Positions 36,251 to 43,122 of a stretch of 51,034 nucleotides of DNA are shown in pieces; the first letter of the stretch is position 1; the number at the start of each line of letters is the position of its first letter. The translations under genes and the position numbers were made by a program. The DNA is from Deltaproteobacteria bacterium (GTDB lineage: Bacteria > Desulfobacterota > Syntrophia > Syntrophales > JAAYKM01), in assembly GCA_012522415.1 (NCBI GenBank), contig JAAYKM010000025.1, forward strand, positions 1-51,034, written 5' to 3'. Under the pieces are notes generated by a model. It worked only from the letters and a program-made list of their open reading frames with translations. It ran no database searches and had not been told where the DNA came from.

Positions 36251-37402
36251 TCAGATATCCCCGAACAGCGCCAATTGTTGTGATTCCTCCGGCCGTGTCT
36301 TGGGAATTACGACATCGGCAAGGGAGAGCCCACCTTGGAGGAGCGATGGGATGTCCTGATGCGCCGCGGCCGTGGATACAACAGTACCTTCCTTTTCCGG
36401 GATGAAAAGCAGCACCTCATCTAAACCGATCCCATCATCACGGAGCAGATCGGGTGAATGGGTGCTGATGAGGATTTGTCTGGCTGTGCGCCGCTGAATG
36501 CGGGCGAACATTTGTGGCAACAACCGTATGATTTCGGGATGAAGGGAAAGTTCGGGTTCTTCGAGAAGCAGCGGACCGCTTCCCTCCATTACCGCCCATA
36601 AAAGACCCATAAGACGCAAGGTGCCGTCCGAGAGTTGTTCCTCGGTCTGCCATGCGCCTCGTGGCCGCCAGTGCTGAAATTTTCCCCGCAAGTGGGGCGT
36701 CCCACGGGTATCGCGTTCGAGTTCGATTTCCTGAAGCTGAGGGACGGCAACGTGAAGAGCGTTTTTTATTCGGCGCATTCGCGCATTGCGGGTCTTTTCA
36801 GGTGTCTTTGCAATCTGCTCTAGGAAATCTCCTCCAAACGGATCATCAGAACGGCCGACGGAGCGATCGGGCTCTCTCACAAGCTGAGGGACGATATGGA
36901 GGTAACGGATGGATGAAAAAAATGTTGTCAGATCGCGGAAGGGTCGATTCACGTTTACCTGCTCAAGGTAGGTCTGTGATAATCTGGCTTCGTCGTAACG
37001 GTCTTCATCATTGGGGCGGTCCAGAAGAACCTCTCCGTTGAAGGCCACTCGTTCTTTTCGAAGGATCGGACGTCGCTGTTTAGTTTGGTTGAATGTGATC
37101 TCGTATTCCCATTTTGAAGTATTACTTGGGTCTCTGAGTTCAACAGACAACCCGACATATGAGTCGCGCCGGGCAGCTAGGCAACGAAGAGCCGTGACGC
37201 CCCCGCGGCGTTCGATGGATTCTTGAAATCCTCCGCCGGGTGAAGCGAGATCTCTTAGAAACCGGAACGCGTCCAAAAAATTCGATTTCCCGGAAGCATT
37301 CGGTCCCACCAAAAAAGTGCGATCCTGGATAGCCACCTCCGCATTGGCGAAATTTTTCCAGTTCTTGAGACCTACGCGACAAAATATCAGGTTCTTACTC
37401 AT
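36251..37402 (-). CDS. AAA15/AAA_21-type ABC-like ATPase
   Basis: A 383-aa ATPase of the OLD/SMC-like branch. Walker A is GPNASGKS (33-40), the ABC signature region is LSDGTLRLMGLLWAV, Walker B is LLLEEPELSLHP (Glu281-Glu282), and the switch is ISTHSPDLL. It has no C-terminal nuclease of its own; that part is supplied by the next gene. In related two-gene defence systems the ATPase senses an infection product and releases the TOPRIM partner. An AT-rich 68-base gap separates it from the Fic gene, the largest gap in the run, so the pair may have its own promoter. Confidence 0.85.
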   Translation of the reverse strand: MSKNLIFCRVGLKNWKNFANAEVAIQDRTFLVGPNASGKSNFLDAFRFLRDLASPGGGFQESIERRGGVTALRCLAARRDSYVGLSVELRDPSNTSKWEYEITFNQTKQRRPILRKERVAFNGEVLLDRPNDEDRYDEARLSQTYLEQVNVNRPFRDLTTFFSSIRYLHIVPQLVREPDRSVGRSDDPFGGDFLEQIAKTPEKTRNARMRRIKNALHVAVPQLQEIELERDTRGTPHLRGKFQHWRPRGAWQTEEQLSDGTLRLMGLLWAVMEGSGPLLLEEPELSLHPEIIRLLPQMFARIQRRTARQILISTHSPDLLRDDGIGLDEVLLFIPEKEGTVVSTAAAHQDIPSLLQGGLSLADVVIPKTRPEESQQLALFGDI

Positions 37403-37438
37403 GGCTTTCCTTTCATATACATTTCATAAATGCCTAAC

Positions 37439-37480
37439 ATTACCCTCTTTATTGCCCCTTTTTAAGGGTATTACCTCTTT
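37439..37480 (-). promoter_or_regulatory. possible regulatory site upstream of the ATPase gene
   Basis: On the minus strand, AAAGAGGTAAT and AAAGAGGGTAAT are repeated with their starts about 31 bases apart, roughly three helical turns. A small perfect hairpin CCCTT-AAA-AAGGG lies between them. The copy nearest the Fic gene overlaps its stop codon. This could be an operator pair or a weak attenuator; there is no T-run after the hairpin. Confidence 0.3.
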
Positions 37481-38520
37481 TCCCTTTTACGCCATAGAGC
37501 ACCGGGGCCTCGCCCGATACATTCGACGTCACCCTTGGCCTGGAGATTCCGAAGGACTCTGCGGATCATATCCCGGCTTACACCCGGACAGGCTCTCTCC
37601 AAATCATTAACCGAAAACTCAGCAGAAAAATCCCTCACGGCCTTTTCGATCAATTCCGTTTTAGCGCCTCGTGGAGCTTTGGTCCGGCCCAAACGATCCT
37701 CAAATTCTCTGTAGGCCGTTTTCAAAATCGACAAGAGATAATTGATATATGGCCACGGGTTGTGCTTGCCCTCATGCCAGCCCTGGGAGCTTTGCTGAAG
37801 GGTTTCGTAGTATCGTTCCTTGTCCTGTTCAATAAGGCGCTCCAGGCTGACATATCGTCCGACCTCGATCCCGAGATGGTAACATTGCAGGAGCATCAGA
37901 AGCCGGGATACCCGACCGTTGGCGTCTCGAAACGGATGGATGCACAGAAAATCCAGGTTGAAGGCGGCTAAAAGTACAAGAGGTGGGACTTTTCGATCCT
38001 TGACGGCATCATTGTACAATTCGACAAGATCCCGCAGGCAGATGGGCGTGTCCTTAGCCGGAACCGTTTTGAAGCGGACTCGAGACCTGCCATCCGGAAA
38101 CTTTTCTATGATGTCGCCGTCTTTTTCCTTGTATTTTCCGGCATCCCGGATCTCCCCGCGTGTCATGCGGTGAAGTTTTAAAATGGTTTCTTCCGATATC
38201 GGAATTCTTTCGCCCTGCCCATGAATCCATGTCAGGGCCTGCCGGTACCCCCGCACTTCCTCCTCGTCACGGTCCCGCAGCAGAGGTCGGCCGAAAACGA
38301 TGGTGGCGATTCTGGATTGATCGACTTCCACGCCCTCGATCCGGTTTGACGAAACAGCGCTTTCAATGAGCGCGTGCTCCCGAAGAACCTTGAGACGTTG
38401 CGGCGACTGGCGGGTGAACAATTCCTGTTTTCCACGCGCCTCGCCGAGATCGGCGAGGTACCAGGAAGTGGCGGCAGGAACCGACTCGAACTCGTGGGAA
38501 AAAAGCCGAAGAGTGATCAT
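37471..38520 (-). CDS. Fic-domain protein with N-terminal inhibitory motif and C-terminal winged helix
   Basis: Fic enzymes usually transfer AMP from ATP to a protein hydroxyl. The active-site loop is HPFRDANGRVSR, His195 to Arg206, with Ala where most have the first Gly of GNGR. The inhibitory motif (Ser-x-x-x-Glu-Gly) is present near the N terminus, Ser58 to Gly63, as in self-inhibited class II Fic proteins. The last 60 residues look like a winged helix (FSVNDLERACPGVSRDMIRRVL), so the protein may bind DNA. Length 349 aa. It overlaps the helicase gene by 4 bases and so is translated with it. Its role in the cluster, whether toxin, switch or regulator, is unknown. Confidence 0.88.
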   Translation of the reverse strand: MITLRLFSHEFESVPAATSWYLADLGEARGKQELFTRQSPQRLKVLREHALIESAVSSNRIEGVEVDQSRIATIVFGRPLLRDRDEEEVRGYRQALTWIHGQGERIPISEETILKLHRMTRGEIRDAGKYKEKDGDIIEKFPDGRSRVRFKTVPAKDTPICLRDLVELYNDAVKDRKVPPLVLLAAFNLDFLCIHPFRDANGRVSRLLMLLQCYHLGIEVGRYVSLERLIEQDKERYYETLQQSSQGWHEGKHNPWPYINYLLSILKTAYREFEDRLGRTKAPRGAKTELIEKAVRDFSAEFSVNDLERACPGVSRDMIRRVLRNLQAKGDVECIGRGPGALWRKREKR

Positions 38521-41500
38521 GGCGTTTCCCTTCCATATGGCTTACTATCCTCCCTGACAGTCATCGGTTTCGTCATGGCGTTCACTTTGAGCCAGTAGTG
38601 GGCGACCTTGGTCACTTCCCGCCAGGGGAACCTGGCCGGGTCTTTGATCGGCTCCTGCATGATCGGATGGGTGGCGCCTGTCTGCGGATCAGGCAGGCAG
38701 TTCGTGACCACGTAAAGCCAATAGCAGTCCCGGCGGTCCTCGGCTACGCGCCTTTCATTTGGCGTGAGCAGAATTGTGCCTGTGGCTGCGGCCAGACCCT
38801 TGACTTCAATCAGGCGCAGCTCCCCGGAATTCAAATCCAGACTGGTAATGTCGTAACCCAGGTTCTTTTCATGAACGTCGTAAACCTGGCGGCCCTGGGC
38901 TTGCTCATGTTCCATTACCACCTGCATGGCAATGGCCTCGGTCTCCAGGTTCGGTCGCATGTGGCGCACATCCGGCGCCTCTCGCTCGGGATGAGGCAGG
39001 ACAAGGACGCTCGCTATCCGTTCCACAGCCTGCAGGGACAACGACCGCTGACGTTCCAGTTCCTGCCGGCGCCGTTCCCGTCGGGCCAGGAGTTCAGCGT
39101 GGCGGTTTTCGGCCTGAGCCAAACGGCCATCTGCGCCGGCAATGCCTTTTTCCTTGTCTTCATTGGCTTTTCCGATCTCTTCATCCGCACGCTGCAGCAA
39201 CTCGGTCAAGGAGAGCTCGACATGCTCGACAATGCGTTGCACCTCTGCCAGACGCTCTTCACGTGTTTCCTCGAGAAAGGGCTGGAGCGCGCTCTTATGC
39301 AACCACTCGGACGGCTCGGGCGCCGCAGCAATAGCGGGTAGCTGCTCTGGAGGCGCCGCGGGAGAAAAGTTCCCCAGCATGTTAGGTTCGCGAAGCCTTG
39401 GCTCACTGTCGCCGATAAGTTCCAGCGCAAAAAGACGCTCGTGAACGATATGGCCGAGGCCGTCCACTACACGGGCACGATAGAAGTCGACGCGTGAAGG
39501 TTTCTCGTGTTGCAGGGAATAAAAGCATGCTCCCTTTCCGAACACTTCGGCCGCTTTGCTACAGGCATGCCTGCGGAGGGCCTCGAAAAGCGGATGACCG
39601 GGGGTGACCCATTCAAGGTTGTGGGTTTCAGCGGCTTCACGGTCGGTGGAGCAACGTGGATACTTCGACGCCAGGGCGGGAAGTTTCCAGTCCGGCTCAC
39701 GTTCGTGCCGTTGAAGCGCCGGCGGCGTCCGGGCCGGCTCGAAGGTGTGATCCATGCCCTCTATGATTTTCAACTTGAGCGGAACGTATTCGGATGCCTC
39801 GCGAATAAAACGAGCGATGGTTTCCGGCACGACGCGGCGTTCCTGGGCGCGGGCCCGACGCTCGATCAGCATTTCCAGGTTCAGCTTCTTCGCAGCCAGG
39901 CCTTCGAGCGCGTTTTGGCATATTGCCCGGAAACGCCCTTCGTCAACGTTTTCAAGGAGACGCTCTTCAAGGTCGGCATCGCCAAGTTTGCCTGAGTAGT
40001 AGTCCCGCAGTACGCGCTCCACATGTGCGGTCGGGAGTACTTCCCCGAGAACGTTGAAGACTGCGTCGTCGTCCAGGGCATCACGAATTTCCTGGAGCTT
40101 CTCCAGTAGTCGCTGAAGAACCCGTCCCTCAATGGTGTTGGTAGCCACGAAATTGAAGATGAGACAGTCCTTCCGCTGACCGTAACGATGGATGCGTCCC
40201 ATGCGCTGCTCAAGGCGATTCGGGTTCCAGGGGATGTCGTAGTTGAAAAGAATATTGCATACCTGCAGGTTGATGCCTTCTCCTGCCGCCTCGGTGGCCA
40301 CGAGCACCTGGATTTCACCTTCACGAAATTGCTGCTCCGAGAAAAGACGCGTACCCGGCTCATTGCGGGAGCCCGGTCTCATACCGCCATGGATGCAGCC
40401 TACCTTGAAGCCCCAGGTCTTCAGATTTTGGCTGAGATAGTCAAGGGTGTCCTTGAACTCAGTAAAGATCAGCAACCGCTGTTCAGGATGATCAAAGAAG
40501 CCTTCCTGGTGAAGCAGGTCTTTGAGCTTGGACAGTTTTGCTTCCGCTTCCGAATCTTCAACGGCCCGGGCCTGTTCGGCAAGCCCGCGAAGTTCCGCGA
40601 TCTCCTCGCGGATTTGCTCGGCGTTGCCTGCGAGCGTGATGGCTTCAAGCATCTCTTCCAGCCGCTCGCGCTCATTTTCCTCCATTTCCTCGATCTCCTC
40701 CGGATCGGGAAGGTCGGGTGGAGCCAGTCGGGCCAGTGCTTGAGCTTTCTTGATACTTTCTTCCAATCGGCGCGCCCGGTTTTCCAGGCTACGTCGCATG
40801 GCGTAAGTGCTGGAGGCCAGCCTGCGCTGATAGAGGGACATCAAAAAACCTACCGCGCGGGCGCGGGGATCGTCACCCTGGGCGGCGGCTTTTGCACTCT
40901 GGCGTTTGACGAAACGGGTAATCTCCCTGTAAAGGTCAAACTCCGGACCATCGATCTGAAAATCGACCGTGTGCGGAATGCGCTTGGTGAAAATCTTCTC
41001 TGCCACCCAGGTTCCATCCGCCCGCCGTTCAGGAAAATAGACCATCGCCTCCTTCGTGCGGCGAAGATAAAACGGAGCACGACGACGTTCCATGGCCTCG
41101 TGGATGGAGCGGACATCGGCATAGGCATCCGCATCAAGCAATTGCAGGAACAGCGAAAAATTGACCGGGTCACCCTTGTGCGGCGTTGCCGTCAGCAGAA
41201 GAATATTGTCCGATGTATCCCGCAGGAGTTCCCCGAGGGCGTAGCGCGCCGTCTTGCGGGCAGGGGGAGTCCAGGACATGCGATGGGCTTCGTCCACGAT
41301 AATGAGATCCCAGTGGACCTGTCTCAATCCCGGCAGAATTTCTGTCCGTTTGGCAAGGTCAAGCGACGTGATGACCTTTTTCTGTTCCAGCCATTGGTTG
41401 ACTCCGAACTGGTCACGAATGTCCCCGCCTTTCAGGACAAGGAATTTCTCATCGAACTTTTCTTTCAGCTCCCGCTGCCACTGGAACGACAGGTTGGCAG

Positions 41501-41978
41501 GACAGACGATCAGAATCCGTTCGGCAAGTCCGCGCAGTTGGAGTTCACGGATGAGGAGGCCGGCCATGATGGTTTTTCCGGCGCCGGCGTCGTCGGCGAG
41601 CAGGAAACGGACACGCGCCAGTTTCAGAAGATAGTCGTAGATGGCCTCGAGTTGATGGGGCAGCGGATCGACCCTTGAAATCGAAAGGCCGAAATAGGGG
41701 TCGAATTCCCAGGCGATGCCGAGTGAATATGCCTGAAGACCCAAACGAAGGAGATGGCCGTCGCCGGCGAAAGTAAAACCGGAGTCATGGATGGTCAGCC
41801 CTTTAATGTCCTGTTTTGTCAGCGTAACTTTTCGGAAACGTTCGGTGTGTGTACCGACAAGACCGACCGTCCAGGTTCCGTCATTGCCGGTGCGCACCGT
41901 TTCCACACGCATCGGTTCGTTAAAGAGCGAGCCGGTTAAAGTACACCCTTCATGTATTGAATCTCTTGAAGTTGTCAT
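38517..41978 (-). CDS. SNF2-family helicase with C-terminal DUF3883 domain (DrmD-like)
   Basis: Superfamily 2 DNA translocase of 1153 aa. Motif I is ADDAGAGKT (128-136), motif II is DEAH (229-232), motif III is LLLTATPHKG, and motifs V-VI are VATEAAGEGINLQ and RMGRIHRYGQ. A coiled-coil-like, Glu/Arg-rich segment occurs near 400-470 and another near 930-1000. The C-terminal domain has LGYDITS (Asp1043) and LIEVKG (Glu1058, Lys1060), a spacing like the PD-(D/E)XK nuclease core and typical of DUF3883/NOV-C. DrmD of class 1 DISARM has this helicase type. It overlaps the HTH gene and the Fic gene by 4 bases each. Confidence 0.88.
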   Translation of the reverse strand: MTTSRDSIHEGCTLTGSLFNEPMRVETVRTGNDGTWTVGLVGTHTERFRKVTLTKQDIKGLTIHDSGFTFAGDGHLLRLGLQAYSLGIAWEFDPYFGLSISRVDPLPHQLEAIYDYLLKLARVRFLLADDAGAGKTIMAGLLIRELQLRGLAERILIVCPANLSFQWQRELKEKFDEKFLVLKGGDIRDQFGVNQWLEQKKVITSLDLAKRTEILPGLRQVHWDLIIVDEAHRMSWTPPARKTARYALGELLRDTSDNILLLTATPHKGDPVNFSLFLQLLDADAYADVRSIHEAMERRRAPFYLRRTKEAMVYFPERRADGTWVAEKIFTKRIPHTVDFQIDGPEFDLYREITRFVKRQSAKAAAQGDDPRARAVGFLMSLYQRRLASSTYAMRRSLENRARRLEESIKKAQALARLAPPDLPDPEEIEEMEENERERLEEMLEAITLAGNAEQIREEIAELRGLAEQARAVEDSEAEAKLSKLKDLLHQEGFFDHPEQRLLIFTEFKDTLDYLSQNLKTWGFKVGCIHGGMRPGSRNEPGTRLFSEQQFREGEIQVLVATEAAGEGINLQVCNILFNYDIPWNPNRLEQRMGRIHRYGQRKDCLIFNFVATNTIEGRVLQRLLEKLQEIRDALDDDAVFNVLGEVLPTAHVERVLRDYYSGKLGDADLEERLLENVDEGRFRAICQNALEGLAAKKLNLEMLIERRARAQERRVVPETIARFIREASEYVPLKLKIIEGMDHTFEPARTPPALQRHEREPDWKLPALASKYPRCSTDREAAETHNLEWVTPGHPLFEALRRHACSKAAEVFGKGACFYSLQHEKPSRVDFYRARVVDGLGHIVHERLFALELIGDSEPRLREPNMLGNFSPAAPPEQLPAIAAAPEPSEWLHKSALQPFLEETREERLAEVQRIVEHVELSLTELLQRADEEIGKANEDKEKGIAGADGRLAQAENRHAELLARRERRRQELERQRSLSLQAVERIASVLVLPHPEREAPDVRHMRPNLETEAIAMQVVMEHEQAQGRQVYDVHEKNLGYDITSLDLNSGELRLIEVKGLAAATGTILLTPNERRVAEDRRDCYWLYVVTNCLPDPQTGATHPIMQEPIKDPARFPWREVTKVAHYWLKVNAMTKPMTVREDSKPYGRETP

Positions 41979-42190
41979 CGCTTCTCAGCCTTCCCGCTAT
42001 CGTCAATACGACTATCATCCGCTCCGCCTGTTTTCACCCATTCGTTCACTTCTTCCTTGCGGAATTTCCACAGGCGCCCCATCCGGTACGAGGGCATCTG
42101 CTTTTCGGAAATCCATTTATAGACCGTATCCCGCTTGATGCCGAGATAGGCCGCGATCTCATCCACGGAGAGCCATCGGTCTTCCATCAT
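41975..42190 (-). CDS. excisionase/MerR-type helix-turn-helix protein
   Basis: A 71-aa DNA-binding protein of the HTH_17 family. WLSVDEIAAYLGIKRDTVYKWI (two pieces of one motif, residues 6-27) is the helix-turn-helix, followed by the wing MPSYRMGRLWKFRKEEVNEW. Such proteins act as excisionases or as small repressors. No integrase is in view, and the gene leads the defence run with a 4-base overlap to the helicase, so control of the run is the more likely job. A start one codon later (42187) is equally possible. Confidence 0.82.
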   Translation of the reverse strand: MMEDRWLSVDEIAAYLGIKRDTVYKWISEKQMPSYRMGRLWKFRKEEVNEWVKTGGADDSRIDDSGKAEKR

Positions 42191-42290
42191 TCACTCCAGT
42201 CGCACAGGGCCCCGTTCCATTCCTGAACGGCCTCAATCCTTCGGTTTAGAGAATCGAATCCGTCCTGGACAGCCCCATTGGTTTCCACCC

Positions 42291-42304
42291 GGTCCGATCA
42301 GACC
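42291..42304 (-). promoter_or_regulatory. palindrome, possible operator of the defence run
   Basis: GGTCCGATCAGACC matches its own reverse complement at 12 of 14 positions. It begins about 12 bases downstream of the -10 box of the predicted promoter, so a bound protein would block transcription. The next gene encodes an HTH protein, a natural candidate for autoregulation through this site. The link is inferred. Confidence 0.4.
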
Positions 42305-42316
42305 AAACTGGTACAT

Positions 42317-42344
42317 ATTATACGAAATCCGACGAACCTTCAAA
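42317..42344 (-). promoter_or_regulatory. putative sigma70 promoter for the defence run
   Basis: On the minus strand, a perfect TATAAT (42317-42322) is preceded by TTTGAA (42339-42344) with a 16-base spacer. Transcription would start about 120 bases before the HTH gene and run through all ten genes. The rest of the 42191-42518 gap shows nothing else I can name. Confidence 0.5.
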
Positions 42345-42518
42345 GGGTTTCTCCGGGTTTGACGGAGCCATGGTTGTCTGGGCCACGAGGGCCTCAAAGG
42401 GGTGTAAGTCTGGGCATCGTAGAGCCCGTGAGATAGCCGCTGATGTCACTTCTGCTTGACGAACGTCTGAATATGGTCGTAGGCGGCAAAGGAACGTCTC
42501 TGGCGGGTTGTTCGACCC

Positions 42519-42818
42519 TTGGCGCGCACAGGACTGGCGTACCACCAGAAGGCCGGGCGGGTTGTTCGGGTGCGTCGCGGGCTGTATGCCGTCATCCCGT
42601 CGGGAGTCGACACCACTGAAGATGAAGCGACGGGTTTCAGGCTGGATGTGCTCAAAAAGGTTGCCCACCTGCTTGGGCTGCTCGATGCCATACAAAGCCA
42701 CCCTTTCCTCAAAGGGAAGTTGGTCCTCAAGGGCGGAACGGCCTTGAATCTTTTCATCTTCGATGTTCCTCGGCTCTCCGTAGACATCGATACAATGCCT
42801 TGTGGAGAACCAGGGTAA
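42519..42818 (+). pseudogene. decayed AbiEi/AbiEii toxin-antitoxin fragment
   Basis: Translation gives AGRVVRVRRGLYAVIPSGVD, which resembles an AbiEi antitoxin N-terminal region, running directly into an AbiEii-like nucleotidyltransferase start (LKGGTALNLFIFDVPRLSVDID). The central and C-terminal parts of AbiEi and nearly all of AbiEii after the second motif are missing, and stop codons interrupt the same frame upstream (TAG at 42480). The GGTAL and DID residues remain, but the protein ends within 8 residues of them. It is therefore a deletion remnant of an AbiE-type system, read on the strand opposite to its neighbours. Confidence 0.6.
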
Positions 42819-43122
42819 ATGTGCGGGTGCGCGTAAGTCGGCGTGGGCGCGCCAGAAACGACGAGGCCCCGAAGGGATCACCCTGCGGGGTCTCGCGTTA
42901 AGCAAGAACCGCTGAAGTTCAGCGAATTGAATTCTGGCTCCCCGTGTGCAACCCTCTTCATAACCGTTCTCTTTCTCCCGCAGTTAACCGAAAACCTTCA
43001 ATATCAACTGGTTATCAAAGATCAGGCCGTTCCCGATGAGGCGGAAGCGGCGTCAAGATACATTTCCCTGGCAATCGGTCGACACAAGGGCCTGGTATGC
43101 ACTAAGCCTGGGTAGCGCTCCA
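42819..43122. other. 304-bp intergenic region between AbiE remnant and DUF932 gene
   Basis: No gene is supported. An open frame at 42843-43115 has no ribosome-binding site and no recognisable product. The stretch holds one GC-rich inverted repeat (listed separately) and is otherwise unremarkable. It is downstream of the DUF932 stop, so a terminator would be expected, but no hairpin with a T-run is visible on the minus strand. Confidence 0.5.
42862..42895. repeat. GC-rich inverted repeat
   Basis: CGAGGCCCCG (42862-42871) and CGGGGTCTCG (42886-42895) can pair over 10 positions with one G-T pair. The 14-base loop contains a further AGGG/CCCT pair. No T-run follows on either strand. It lies in the junction between the AbiE remnant and run B and may be a leftover of a mobile element end or a recombination site. 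Confidence 0.4.

Noticed and set aside
40188-41678. Long open frame of 496 codons on the + strand
   Set aside because: It is antisense to the SNF2 helicase, whose motifs are clear; the translated product has no recognisable domain.
27415-42190. Calling the run a complete DISARM or BREX system
   Set aside because: Only the DrmD-like helicase and a methyltransferase recall DISARM, and only the DUF499 ATPase and methyltransferase recall BREX. drmA, drmB, drmC, pglZ, brxA, brxB and brxL are not seen.
42240-42275. Possible tRNA T-arm (GAATCGAATCC) that could be an integration site
   Set aside because: It lacks GTTC and no acceptor stem or anticodon arm can be folded around it. No tRNA or integrase was found in the window.
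42318-42905. Minus-strand frame of 195 codons in the gap between the runs
   Set aside because: Antisense to the AbiE remnant, which is the strand with recognisable motifs.
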